Assembly (NCBI GenBank): GCA_001600695.1
Contig: BCKQ01000004.1
Coordinates: 372,001 to 436,000, forward strand
Reading direction: 5' to 3'
From: Ascoidea asiatica
Taxonomy: Eukaryota > Ascomycota > Saccharomycetes > Ascoideales > Ascoideaceae
Length of the DNA stretch: 64,000 nucleotides
This document shows positions 31,936 to 42,601 of the stretch, in pieces. Under the pieces are notes generated by a model that searched no databases, had not been told where the DNA came from, and saw nothing but the letters and a program-made list of their open reading frames with translations. The translations under genes and the position numbers were made by a program. Every line of letters begins with the position of its first letter. Positions within the stretch are counted from its first letter, which is position 1.

Positions 31936-33398
31936 TTAAACCATTTTATTCATTCTGTATTGTTGTTGTTGATAAGCTTGATATTGTGCATATTCATTTG
32001 GGTTTATAGCATTATGATTTATCACATTTTGATTATTCATTACTTGATTTGGTACTTGTTGTTGCATTTGAGATTGTTGCTGTTGTTGCTGTTGCTGTTG
32101 CTGTTGTTGATATTGAGCCAAATATTGATTTTGTTGCTGTTGTTGTTGCATTTGATTATAATTCAATTGATCAAGATGATTTAAAGAATTGATTGAGTTT
32201 CTTAAATTTATTGAATTTATTCTATTTAAATTTCCATCATATAAATCATTATTATTATTCATATTATTATTCATATTATTATTCATATTGTTATTCATAT
32301 TATTGTTCATATTATTATTAATATTATTAGATAAATTTGGAGTTAAATTATTATTAATTGTATTATCATTAAGATTATTTAAATTTGAATTTATATTTAT
32401 ATTTGATAAAATTGGTTGTTGATAATATTCTGCAAACCATTGATGATTTAAAGCATTTCTAGCACTAATTCTTGATTCTGGTTTCATTTGTAAAAGTGAT
32501 GTTAAAAGATTTAAAGCTAATGGATCAATATTTGGTATTAATTGATTTAAATCTGTTGGTAAATATAAATCATAATTTGTTTTATAATTTGGTAATTGTG
32601 AAACTCCAGGCCATGTTCTTTCTGTTGGAGTTCCCATAATTTTAAATATTGTAATTAATTGATCTTCATTCGATGAACCTTGAAATAATGGTCTACCTGT
32701 AAACATTTCTGCTAATATACAACCTGCAGACCAAATATCTATTGAAGTTGAATAATTTTTTGAACCCATTAAAACATCTGGAGCTCTATACCAAAGTGTT
32801 ACAACTTCATTTGAAAATGTATTAACAGGTATACCAAAAGCTCTTGCTAAACCAAAATCACCTAATTTTAATTCACCTTTTGAACTTATAAGTAAATTTT
32901 GTGGTTTTAAATCTCTATGAAGTACTCTATTATCATGACAAAACATTATACCTTTTAATAATTGAAACATAAAAGATTTAACAATTGGTGGATCTAAAGC
33001 ACCATTATGACCTTGAGTATCCATATATTTTTTTAAATCTTTATCTAAATGTTCAAAAACTAAAGTTAATTTTTTTTCTGTATGAATAACATCATATAAA
33101 GAAACAATATTTTCATGTTTTAATTCTTTCATTAAAGAAATTTCTCTAATTGCTGTTGAAGGTGTTCCTTCTTCAGAATCTAAATTTATTTCTTTTAAAG
33201 CAACCAAAGTTCCTGTTGAACTATTACGACCTTTATAAACTGTAGCATAAGTACCTTCACCTAATTTTTCTAATCTTTATTAATTCAAGAGAAAAAGAAA
33301 ACAACAAAAGTTTGTTAGTTTAAGTTCTATTAAATGTGATTAAAAACATAGGAGTTATATATATAAAAAATCACTTACTGTACGAAATTGGAGGACAT
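31936..33398 (-). CDS. PHO85: Cyclin-dependent kinase Pho85 with Gln/Asn tail
   Basis: CDK that pairs with several cyclins (Pho80, Pcls) to control phosphate, glycogen and cell-cycle responses. The exons are 33379-33398 and 31936-33274, 452 aa. Exon 1 encodes only MSSNFVQ; exon 2 continues [15 protein letters not shown], exactly as in yeast Pho85, whose gene also has a 5' intron. The kinase core has VALKE (Lys), [24 protein letters not shown] and [10 protein letters not shown]. The core ends near residue 300, the full length of S. cerevisiae Pho85 (305). About 150 extra residues follow: NNNM repeats, then three Gln-rich blocks. The frame is open throughout, so the tail is probably translated. 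Confidence 0.95.
32252..32330. repeat. 12-bp minisatellite inside PHO85 (NNNM repeats)
   Basis: About five copies of ATTATTATTCAT (+ strand), each coding Met-Asn-Asn-Asn on the minus strand, with single-base variants. In-frame length change would alter only the tail. Confidence 0.85.
33275..33378 (-). other. Intron of PHO85 (104 bp)
   Basis: Donor GTAAGT (33373-33378), a CTAAC branch-like sequence (AAACTAACAAA, minus strand) and an AAAG acceptor at 33275. The acceptor is AAG rather than the usual YAG, but it is the only one giving CA|A (Gln) followed by [10 protein letters not shown]. Confidence 0.85.
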
Positions 33399-34060
33399 TT
33401 TACTTATTATTATTATGAAATCAATAAAGAGAATGAATAATTAAAAAAAAGTAAAATTAAAATATAACAATATTTAATAATGATTGTTTATAAAAGATAA
33501 CGATAAAGATAATTGAAAAAATACTTGTATTATTGATAATCACTGTAAGTTATTTAATATTGTATTTATTTATTATTCTATTGTATTTATTGAATACCCA
33601 TGAATTTCCAGAGCCCACGAGAGTCAAAGTTAAAAGAAGTAAAATTCAATTTCTCGTGTCGCGCGAAGCCAGCAGTGTGGGTCATGCTTAGCTAGGTACA
33701 AGCATGTATTAATATTCACTATTTAAACTTCCGTATAACGGAATAATTCCGCATACGGATATTACACGGACACACGTAAATTAAAATGAGAATAAAATAA
33801 AATTAAACAAATGAATAAATAAATGAATAAATGAAATGAAATAAATAGTTAAAGACGCGTCACAAAAACAAAACAATTTCAAAACAAGAATATATGAAAA
33901 AAAAAATACTAAACTAAGTCTTTATAATATAACGTTATTAAAATGTAATAAAGAATATCCATTAACAGAAGACAATAAGACAATAAAGCAATAAGACAAT
34001 AAGATAATAAGACAATGAAAGAACCTTTAGGCATCGAAGGAATTTCCCTTTTCTTTTGCT
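33399..34060. promoter_or_regulatory. PHO85 promoter with paired CCG/CGG sites
   Basis: 662 bases between PHO85 and the MATE terminator. At 33731-33741 is CCG-N5-CGG and at 33749-33758 CCG-N4-CGG, followed by another CGG at 33767-33769. Inverted CCG/CGG pairs are the usual target form of dimeric Zn2Cys6 factors. The remainder is AT-rich simple sequence (AATGAATAA-type runs near 33808-33850). Confidence 0.5.
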
Positions 34061-35998
34061 TTAAACTCTTTCTTCTGCTTTTCTTACAAGGGTATCCCAA
34101 TTTACATTTAATGCAAAATATGTTTGAATTGAACCTATTAAAAATAATCCAATTCCAATACCAATCCATAAACCATTTAATTTTAAATTGAAATAAAATG
34201 CTAAAATTAAACTTAAAGGTATTGCAATGAAGTAATAAATTGAAAAATTTATTATACAACCTTTAATTTGTTGACCTTGACCTCTTAAAATTGAACCAGA
34301 AACTGCATTAATTGAATCAAAAATTTGAACAATTGAAACTATTGGTAAAATTTTTATAATTAAATCACCACCATCATTACTAAATAAATTTCCAATTGTT
34401 TTTTTAAAGTTAAAAAGTAAAAAACAATTAATTAATCCAATAATTATTGACATAATTAAACCAATTATACAAGATTTTTTACTTTCTTCAATTTTTTTTG
34501 CACCAATAAAATTTGCAACTCTTGTTGATGATGCTATACCAACAGCAAATGGAATCATATAAATTAATGAAGCAATTGATGATACAGAAGATTGTGCAGC
34601 TAATTCTGCAATACCAAAATACGTTGAAAATAATGTTAAAATTTCATAACTTAAATTTTCTGCTTCTAACATTATAACACCAGGTATTGCAAATTCTAAT
34701 AAATTTTTCCAATGTTTAAATGAATTTTTATTTATTTTTATCCAACATTTTTTACCATTAATAAAAATTATATATAAAATTAAAAATAAACACATTAAAT
34801 AAAAATTTATTACAGTTGAAATTGGAGCACCAATATAACCAAGACCAAATTTTGAATTCCAAACTAAGAAATATGTTAAAAATATATTAATTGGAGCAGA
34901 AATAAATAAAACATAAGTACCAGCTTCAAAAATTCCTTGAGCTTGTAAAAATCTTTTTAAATTTTCAAAAATTATAAATGGTGGTACACCAATAATTAAA
35001 ATTCTTAAAAATAATACAGTTAAATGAATTGTTTTTTTATCATTTAAAATATAATTAAATAATAAAATATCAGAAAACCACCAAATTATTGAAAATGGTA
35101 TAAATAAAAAAAAAGATAAAAAAATTGATCTTTGAGTATGTAAACCAAGAGCTTTAAATTTTCCTGCACCATAAGCTTGTGGACATAAAGTATCTAAAGA
35201 AGTTGCAATACCTTCAAAAATTGCTAAAGTTATAGTTGAAGTCATTGAAGCTAATGAACATGCACCAAGTTCAATTTTACCTAATTTTGCAACAGAAATT
35301 GTACAAGCAACAGAAAATATTTGTTCTAATAAAAAAGTTATAATTAATGGAATTGAATTATAACATAAAATTTTAAATTCTGATGAATAAGTTACAGTAT
35401 CATTAAATAAATCATTATTTGAATCCTTTGATTCTATAGAAATAATATCATTATTAATATTATTATTATTATTAACATTATTATTATTATTATTTTTATT
35501 TTTATTCATTAATTTATTATTTATTGAACCATAATTACCAAAATTATTAATTAATGGAAGTAAAGATTGAAATTCATTATTATTTTTAATGGAATCTTTA
35601 CTATTATTATTAGATTCATTCATATAAGTTGGTAATGAATGTATTGAAGATATATCATTATTATTGATATTATTTATATTTATGTTATTATTATTCTTGT
35701 TGTTGTTGTTAACGGCTTGATTATTATTATTATTATTATTGATGTTATTAATGGCAGTGGATTGATCATTTTTATCATCATCATCATCATCATCATCATC
35801 GACTAAATCTAGATCAGAAGGTAAAGAACAAAGAGATAAGAAACTTCTTTGATCATCATTAAAATTCGAATTTGGATGTTTTAAAGGTGGAATAAAAGTA
35901 CATATTGAAACTTTTCTTTTAATTTTTCCACCAAAAGTTGGACCAGTTAAACTAGTTCTATTTTTTTTCAAAGCTTTCGGGAATATCTGTGGAATCAT
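34061..35998 (-). CDS. ERC1: MATE-family multidrug/toxin antiporter
   Basis: Multidrug and toxic compound extrusion transporter with ~12 membrane helices that exchanges H+ for organic cations; yeast Erc1 (YHR032W) is the nearest named member. The product is 645 aa. The N-terminal ~190 residues are polar, with Asp and Asn runs. The first helix is near 205 and the two MatE domains follow. Landmarks are LGKIELGACSLASM, GIATSLDTLCPQAYGAGK (the typical MATE loop), LRRFLQAQG-like LKRFLQAQGIFE, and GLGYIGAPISTVINFY. The second half has LEFAIPGVIMLEAENLSYEI and GIASSTRVANFIGA. The last cytosolic stretch is short. The substrate is unknown; the symbol is by family similarity only. Confidence 0.88.
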   Translation of the reverse strand: MIPQIFPKALKKNRTSLTGPTFGGKIKRKVSICTFIPPLKHPNSNFNDDQRSFLSLCSLPSDLDLVDDDDDDDDDKNDQSTAINNINNNNNNNQAVNNNNKNNNNININNINNNDISSIHSLPTYMNESNNNSKDSIKNNNEFQSLLPLINNFGNYGSINNKLMNKNKNNNNNNVNNNNNINNDIISIESKDSNNDLFNDTVTYSSEFKILCYNSIPLIITFLLEQIFSVACTISVAKLGKIELGACSLASMTSTITLAIFEGIATSLDTLCPQAYGAGKFKALGLHTQRSIFLSFFLFIPFSIIWWFSDILLFNYILNDKKTIHLTVLFLRILIIGVPPFIIFENLKRFLQAQGIFEAGTYVLFISAPINIFLTYFLVWNSKFGLGYIGAPISTVINFYLMCLFLILYIIFINGKKCWIKINKNSFKHWKNLLEFAIPGVIMLEAENLSYEILTLFSTYFGIAELAAQSSVSSIASLIYMIPFAVGIASSTRVANFIGAKKIEESKKSCIIGLIMSIIIGLINCFLLFNFKKTIGNLFSNDGGDLIIKILPIVSIVQIFDSINAVSGSILRGQGQQIKGCIINFSIYYFIAIPLSLILAFYFNLKLNGLWIGIGIGLFLIGSIQTYFALNVNWDTLVRKAEERV

Positions 35999-37070
35999 TA
36001 ATTATATTATAAAGAAAAAGTATATATGAAAATGTTTTTTTATTTAGCTATAGTTAGATAACCGATAAATATAAATCAGTAATGGAAATAAACAGAGATT
36101 ATCTTTGGTGTATGGAGAAATTTGTATTGTTGATTTAGAAATTTGAAATTAAATATTATATTATAAATTATTTTGTATTATTGGGTATTATATTATATTA
36201 TATTTTTGTATTATTATTGTATATTATTTTATATTATTTTATGTTGTTAAATTTATAATGGATAATTTGAATTTTATAATTTACACGGTGATTATGGCTA
36301 TATAAATATAAATAGGTCATAGGTCATATACTTTTCAATTTATTAGGCTATTGAGTACTGGCGGTAACTTTAGCAAATATTTCGAAGACTGGTTTCGAAG
36401 TAAAGTTTACACTTTATCAAATTGTCTATGTATGTGATATTTATATTTATACTAGACACTACCAGTACTTATTACATTATTATATTTATTACATTATTAT
36501 TATGTATTTGGAGATTGTTGGAGAAGAGAATAAAAGCAGGCTATTCGAGAATAATCAAGTGTGAAAAGAAACTGAGTGACGAGTCATGAGCTGAATGAAT
36601 TTCAATTTCAGGGTGAAACCGAAACACCAATGGGAAAGTAAAGTAATAAAGCAGTGTAAGAAACACTGCTACAGTAGTTGAATCTCTCTATGCAATATGT
36701 TTAATGTATTCAATATATCAAATACGATAATGGTAATAAACCTGGATAACAATGAACAGTAAATAGAGTGGCGTTGAAGAAGTGTTTCTGTTGCTTCTGC
36801 TGTTTCTGGTGCCTTTGCGTTTGCCACTGCAAATCGATACACAAACAGAAACAGGCAATCAACTGAAAAGATACCTGCAATAAACACCAATCACTCTCGT
36901 CAGAAGATTATAAAGACTATGAAGACAATGAAGAATACTTTCTTTTAGTCATTTAAGAAATATTCAGTGGTAGATACAATTATTATCATTATCAATATCA
37001 GTAATCATAATCTCAATATCAATATTCATATCAATAATAATATCAATATATATATGATCAATTTATTAAA
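35999..37070. other. Divergent intergenic region, MATE / orphan membrane protein
   Basis: About 1.07 kb. It carries TATTATATTA simple sequence (36150-36250) and an AT/GC mixed block (36510-36900). Short ORFs there have no recognisable family. An ATCAATAT-type run (36980-37055) directly precedes the 37071 ATG, like the simple-sequence leaders of other genes here. Confidence 0.45.
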
Positions 37071-38192
37071 ATGAGGATAAAAGTTTCAAATTTAATATTT
37101 TTAATTTATTTACCTATATTTCAAATAATTGGGTTTATAATCAATGAAAATAATATAACTAATATAAATAATGTAACCAAAATAAATAATGAATTTGAAA
37201 TTTCATCAATTTCAACAGCAAGACAATTTGGATTAGAATTAACAAAAATTGGAGCAGAATATGCTGGAACTTTAATTGTTATTTCAATGTCAATCTCATT
37301 ATGTTCAATAATTGTACCAATTTCAAAAGATTTAATTTCAACTGTAATATTTACACCTGCTTATATAGCTTGTGGAATTTCATTAATTTCTTCTGCTTTT
37401 GCAATTCCTGCTTCTTGTTTAAGAACTATTGCTTTTTATTTTGAAGCAAATGATTTTTTACAAAATATTAATAATCAAAATTCAATTCCAATTCAAAATC
37501 CAATTCAAAATCCAATTGACTATGATGATACTAATGATTATGATGATATTGATGATTATGATGATTATGATATAGACTCTTTGAAATCAAAATTGAAAAA
37601 TAAATCAAAAGCAAATACAAGAAGTATTAAATCTTTAGATAATGTTAATATAAGTAACATTAATGAAAGTGAAAAAATAAATACTTTTTCAAATAATCAT
37701 TCAAATATTCATTTAAAAATTTTTGAAAAAATGTTACAAGAACTTGATAATTCATTTAAAACAAATTTTATAAAAAATATAAATAAAGAAAATTATTCTT
37801 CAATTTTTAAAATTAATAAAGATATTTTAATCAAAATTAAATTAATTAAAGATAATATTGGTAATTCAATTGGTATTATAACTACAATTAAATCATTATC
37901 AAATTCTTCAAAATTTTCAAAAATTTTACAGTTTTTCTATAAAGATAAAGATAAAGATAAAAATAAAGATATTAAAATTCCAAAATTATCAATAAAAATG
38001 ACTTATAAATTAAATGATCTAATTAATTTTAATAAACCTAAAGATAAGCTCCTTGAAAATAACTTCAAAATGTTTATTAAAGAAGCAACTCTTGGATTAA
38101 ATGATTTACTGAGTAATAGTAATAGATTCTTAAGTAAAGAGTTTATTGTATTTGATTTATTACCATTAAAAGTAGATTATTTCGTCCATTAA
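37071..38192 (+). CDS. Secreted/membrane protein of unknown function (373 aa)
   Basis: I recognise no family. Residues 1-24 form a clear signal peptide or anchor (MRIKVSN then LIFLIYLPIFQIIGFII). An Asn-rich lumenal stretch follows with possible N-glycosylation sites. Residues ~58-125 are hydrophobic with small and polar residues and probably hold two membrane segments (GTLIVISMSISLCSIIVP; YIACGISLISSAFAIPASC). Next is a linker with an Asp/Tyr-rich patch (DYDDTNDYDDIDDYDDYD). The C-terminal ~170 residues are Lys/Asn-rich and helical and end in DLLPLKVDYFVH. The Cys residues in the hydrophobic region are notable. Codon use matches neighbouring genes and the ATG at 37071 is the first in frame. 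Confidence 0.75.
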   Translation: MRIKVSNLIFLIYLPIFQIIGFIINENNITNINNVTKINNEFEISSISTARQFGLELTKIGAEYAGTLIVISMSISLCSIIVPISKDLISTVIFTPAYIACGISLISSAFAIPASCLRTIAFYFEANDFLQNINNQNSIPIQNPIQNPIDYDDTNDYDDIDDYDDYDIDSLKSKLKNKSKANTRSIKSLDNVNISNINESEKINTFSNNHSNIHLKIFEKMLQELDNSFKTNFIKNINKENYSSIFKINKDILIKIKLIKDNIGNSIGIITTIKSLSNSSKFSKILQFFYKDKDKDKNKDIKIPKLSIKMTYKLNDLINFNKPKDKLLENNFKMFIKEATLGLNDLLSNSNRFLSKEFIVFDLLPLKVDYFVH

Positions 38193-38541
38193 CTTTTTGT
38201 TGTTGTTAGTGTTATATAAATAATTAATAAATAAAAGTATTATTGTATTAAATTGTAGGAGACCCGTACTAATGGTCTCTGACTATGAAATTACGTAATC
38301 GTAGTAACATTTTCTAAAAGATTCGATTTTGAACAATTTTTGAACTTGGAGTTGATCTTACAATACCATTATTATTTAGCATTTATGAACTATTTAATAT
38401 TTTTTATCTTATATCTCATATCTTATATCTTGATCTGTTGTTATTCAAGAAGTATTCTATTTTGTTTCATTTTATTTCAATCTAATTCATTTCAATTTTA
38501 ATTTAATTTAATCTTTATTACTCTTATTATATTCAATTATA
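38193..38541. other. Intergenic spacer
   Basis: 349 AT-rich bases. A short inverted element (GAGACCCGTACTAATGGTCTC, 38260-38280, with GAGACC/GGTCTC arms) is the only structured part. The last 80 bases are TTTCATTTTA-type simple sequence before the ATG. Confidence 0.45.
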
Positions 38542-39660
38542 ATGGATTTATCAAATTTATCATCAAATTTACCACCTTCAGGTCCTGTAACTCAAGAATC
38601 TTTTAATAAATTAAATCAAGAATTAACAAATGAATTTAAAAATGCTGCAAAATCTGTTGCAGCTTTATATAGATTATCAAATAATCAATCTTCTTTATTA
38701 AGATATAAAGGTTATTTAGAATGTATAGAAGAATTATTAAATTTAATTAAATTACATAAACATAATAATAATGGTAATAATAATGAATTAGATATTGAAA
38801 ATTGGTGTTTAACTAAAAAAATTGAATTAATGGGTGGTGAAAATATTAATAGTAATATATATGATATTGATTTAAATATTAGTCCAAATCAAAGTCAAAA
38901 TAATAGTACAAATGTTAGTAGAAGTTCAAGTCCATCTCCAAAAAATATATCTATAAATATAAATAATACTGATGATATATCAGAATCGGAAATAATTAAA
39001 CAACAAGTAGTAGAAGGAAAACAAAAAAGAGATGAAGAAGAAGAATTACAAAAGAAATTTATGGAAAAAAGAGATAATAAAAAAAATAATAATACAAAAA
39101 AAGAAGAAGAAGAAGAAGAAAAAGAATATCATGATTTTACATTTAGTTTACCAAAAAGTGAATTTAAAAATAAATTAAGATATTTAAGTCAATTACCTTC
39201 AAATATTAATAGTAAAAGAGTTAAATTATTCTCTGATCCAAAAACTATTATTGATAGTAATTTAACTTTAGATAAATATTTTAAAGTTAAAAAAGGTAGA
39301 AAAATATATCTCAATCAAAATCCATATGAAAGTCAACATAATAATCAATATGATTACTTAAATGAAGGTAACGATAAGAATGCTAAAAATGTTAATAAAA
39401 ATATTAATAAAAGTATCAATAAAAATACTAATGAAAGTAATAATATGGATTATAATAAAAATGGAAGTAAACTTGAAAGAATAAATTGCAATTATAATCA
39501 TCATATCGTAGATGATGAGGATGATGATCTTGATTTAATAATTACAGAACGTAATAACACTAATAATGATGGTAACAACAACAATACTAATAATGAATAT
39601 GGTAGTGTGAAACGAAGTAAGAATGAAAGTAAATTTGGTAAAAGATTTAAATCTGCTTAA
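38542..39660 (+). CDS. HAPSTR1/DUF4588-like protein
   Basis: The N-terminal ~70 residues (LTNEFKNAAKSVAALYRLS, then YKGYLECIEELLNLI) resemble the helical core of the C16orf72/HAPSTR1 family (DUF4588), in which an F-x-N-A-A-x-x-V-x-x-L-Y helix is followed by G-Y-x-x-x-x-x-D/E-x-L. Human HAPSTR1 is a nuclear stress regulator that binds the ubiquitin ligase HUWE1; fungal members are uncharacterised. The rest of the 372 aa is disordered: Asn/Ser runs, a Lys/Glu block, one conserved-looking segment (HDFTFSLPKSEFKNKLRYLSQLP, about 192-214) and a basic C-terminus (SKFGKRFKSA) that could be a nuclear signal. The match is from memory and short, so the family call is tentative. Confidence 0.6.
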   Translation: MDLSNLSSNLPPSGPVTQESFNKLNQELTNEFKNAAKSVAALYRLSNNQSSLLRYKGYLECIEELLNLIKLHKHNNNGNNNELDIENWCLTKKIELMGGENINSNIYDIDLNISPNQSQNNSTNVSRSSSPSPKNISININNTDDISESEIIKQQVVEGKQKRDEEEELQKKFMEKRDNKKNNNTKKEEEEEEKEYHDFTFSLPKSEFKNKLRYLSQLPSNINSKRVKLFSDPKTIIDSNLTLDKYFKVKKGRKIYLNQNPYESQHNNQYDYLNEGNDKNAKNVNKNINKSINKNTNESNNMDYNKNGSKLERINCNYNHHIVDDEDDDLDLIITERNNTNNDGNNNNTNNEYGSVKRSKNESKFGKRFKSA

Positions 39661-39837
39661 GAACTTAATTGTAAATAAAGTATCAATAAGAACTCAATTG
39701 CCATGGACATTACAAAAAACAATTCTTTTCTAATTTTTTTTTAAAAATAATTCATTCATTCATTCAATAATTTATTCCTTCATTCAATTAATCTTCATTT
39801 AATCCTCATTTGGTTTCTATTCCTAATTTATTCCCAA

Positions 39838-39900
39838 TTTATTCTTAATTTATTCTTAATTTATTCTTAATTTATTCTTAATTTATTCTTAATTTATTCC
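39838..39900. repeat. Tandem 11-bp repeat (TTTATTCTTAA)
   Basis: About five perfect head-to-tail copies, flanked by diverged TTTATTCCCAA copies on both sides. Intergenic, in the 3' flank of the HAPSTR-like gene. Confidence 0.85.
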
Positions 39901-40684
39901 CATTTCATTCATTTCAATCTCAATTTTCTTGTTTGACTCATGATCTTAACTAATGTACTGTACTTTACAATAATGCTTGCATATTTATATATCCTAAACA
40001 TCTTTATCTTTAGACTATTAGCTTTTTATTACTCCATTTACTCCTCTTTATATAGAGATTATAATATTATTACACCATTATATAAAAGAACCATAAAATA
40101 ACCTATCATAAATCTAGTGCAAATAAAAATTATATTCGGGACATGAAGATCCTAAATTGAGTAACTGTCCTAACTTACCCTGTCCATAAAAACCAAGTCA
40201 CATTTCAAATCGTCAACTCGCCACTTGAATAAAAATCCGTATTATCCGTTCCAACAGCCAGCCCAACCGGAGTCCGGAGCGACTAAGACCCCCGACGGCC
40301 GTGCTGCGGATGCGTTTTTCCATCCGGCGCTGGCAGTGCCTGATCACGAATTCGCCAATGGCTACAAGCTACAAGCTACTTACAAGCTGCTTACAAGCTA
40401 ATGCTAATCACCTTTATAGACCTTTATATCACCTTTATCACATTTATATCATTTATCATTTATATCACTTATATCTTTTTTATACTTATTCAGGGCCAAT
40501 TATTCATATATTTATTCATTTTTTACAAATTTTATTTCTTTTATTTATTATTTTTAATATATTATTCACTAAAATCTTTAAATTCATTATATTCCCTGTA
40601 TTTCTTATATTCAATCGATTTCCATTACTAATTTTCAATAAATTTTAAATATAATAATCCCACTTTCAATCCCAACTCCAAAAT

Positions 40685-40783
40685 CAATTTCAATTTCAAT
40701 TTCAATTTCAATTTCAATTTCAAATTCTAATTCAAATTCAAATTCAAATTCAAATTCAAATTCAAATTCAAATTCAAATTCAA
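40685..40783. repeat. Hexanucleotide arrays before CUB1
   Basis: CAATTT repeats about six to seven times, then AATTCA about ten times. The array sits 80-180 bases before the ATG, probably within the promoter or 5' leader. Confidence 0.85.
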
Positions 40784-40864
40784 GAAGATAAAATATTTCC
40801 ATTTCTAATCATCTCATTTTTTAGAATCAATAAGCAAATAATAATATAAATAATAAAATTAATA

Positions 40865-41900
40865 ATGACATACAATAATATAATCCCAGACTCAGAAGCT
40901 GATATTTATGATAGAATAATTTCAATAAGAAATTATTTATCATCATTAAAAAATAATCGTAAAACATTTTTAAAATCTTCTGATGTTTCAAAATGTTATG
41001 AAGATGTTTTAATAAATTATAAAAAATTAAATGATATAAGAGAAAAATCTGATAAAAAAAATTTAAAATTACCAAATAAAGTTGATTCATTATTTGATGA
41101 TATACTTCAATTAATTTCTTTATCTTTTATGACTGTTGGTTTAACACAAACTGCTCCTGCAACTTATGCATCCTTATCAACTGCTCAAAAATTATTAGAA
41201 CATTTATTAGAATCTGGTGTTTATACAAAAATTGATTTATCTTCAATAAAATTACGTTTAGATCAAATTTCAAATATTGTTAAAAATTCAAATTTAAATA
41301 ATAATGATTCTGATGATTATGATGAATATGATGGTAATGATATTGATTATTCAAATATAAAATTATCTTTAAAAACTAAAAAAAATGAAGAAAATTTATT
41401 ATTAAATCTTAAATTAAAATTATGTCTTGATGAATTTAAAAAATTAGAATCAAAATGTCAAGAAATTTCACCACAATTACAATTTTATTTAAATATCTTA
41501 GCACCTTTAAGAAGATCTTTAATGACTGTTGCAACTTCACCAAATTTAAAAACAATTGATTTAAATTCTTTTAAATTAAAATTAGCTTCAATTGAAGTTC
41601 ATAAAGATAAAAATGGTAATTTTTTAACAATTGATAATAAACCTTTAACTGATGATAGAGGTTTACCACTTATAAAAGGTTTATTAGAAGATTGTCATAA
41701 TATTTTAAATGATTTATCTGCAAATACAATAGATAAAGTTGATAAATCTTTATTACCAATTTATAATAAATTAATAAATATTAAAACTGTTTTAGAAAAT
41801 TTATTAATGACAAGAAGATGGACTTTAAGAGAAACAGATTTATTTTCTTATCAAAAATCTTTACAAGAAATAGATGATTTAAGAGTAAATGGTAAATTTT

Positions 41901-41940
<40 letters not shown>

Positions 41941-42601
41941 TAGTAATGATAATAATGATAATAATGATAATAATGATAATAAATCAGATGAAAATATATC
42001 AGATAAAGCAGAAACACAGCAGAAAGGTCAATCAATTTTATTATATCTTTTGGGCAGATGTTATGCATTAATTTATAAATTATTAGAAGCCGCAGAGCCT
42101 GTATCAGAGGCTTTACAACCAATTCATAATCAATTAAATACAGTTAGAAAATGTCTTTTAGATGTTAAAAGAATGGGAGGTATAACATCAACAAGAGATT
42201 TATATCCATATCAAATGAAATTAGCAAGTTTAGATAATTTAAGAACAGATGGAAAATTTGTTGTTGATGATCAAATTCCTGAAGGTCAAGGTACTTTAAA
42301 TGCATTATTAGCAGAATGTTTTGATATTTGTCATGAATTAAGAGTTGAATTACTTGAAAGAGAAGAAGAAGAAGCTGAAGAATCTACAGCAAAGTCAAGT
42401 AAAGAAGAACATCCAGAAATAGAAAGACAATATGAAGAAGAACCTGAAGATGATGATGATGATGAAGATGATGATGATGATGAAGATGGTGATGTTTCAG
42501 ATACACAAGATTTGGGAGATATGTCAGAATATGAATATGAAAGTTATTTACCAAGTGAATGTGTTACAGATAATGAATCACCAGATTCTAAGAAAAGATA
42601 A
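40865..42601 (+). CDS. CUB1: Cub1/UPF0662 family protein (DUF2408)
   Basis: Orthologue of yeast YPL260W (Cub1, 551 aa), a conserved cytosolic/nuclear fungal protein linked to copper and bleomycin/proteasome phenotypes; its biochemistry is unknown. The product is 578 aa. Two related helical DUF2408 units are visible. The first has IYDRIISIRNYLSSLKNNRK and TQTAPATYASLSTAQKLLEHLLESG. The second has LLPIYNKLINIKTVLENLLMTRRW and EALQPIHNQLNTVRKCLLDVKRMGG. Each ends in a Y/F-Q-x-K-L-x-x-I/L-D motif (SYQKSLQEIDDLR; PYQMKLASLDNLR). A poly-Asn/Asp insert (41905-41985) interrupts the second unit, and the C-terminus is an Asp/Glu tail. A strong family match over the full length. Confidence 0.9.
41905..41985. 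repeat. (AAT)n/(AATGAT)n microsatellite in CUB1
   Basis: About eleven AAT units, then AATAATGAT units, encoding poly-Asn and (Asn-Asp-Asn)n. A closely similar tract lies in CNL1 (49129-49185). Confidence 0.9.

Larger units (their letters stand above)
39661..40864. other. Intergenic with tandem repeats, CUB1 promoter
   Basis: 1.2 kb. Tandem TTTATTCTTAA 11-mers lie at about 39838-39900. A GC-rich block spans about 40195-40320 (CGG and CCG clusters, GCGGAT at 40306-40311). Hexamer arrays precede the CUB1 ATG: CAATTT (about 40685-40720), then AATTCA (about 40730-40783). Short ORFs across the GC block are not conserved families. Confidence 0.5.

Noticed and set aside
40301-40648. 115-codon ORF before CUB1
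   Set aside because: Starts in GC-rich spacer and continues as Tyr/Ile/Phe translation of TTTAT repeats; no similarity.
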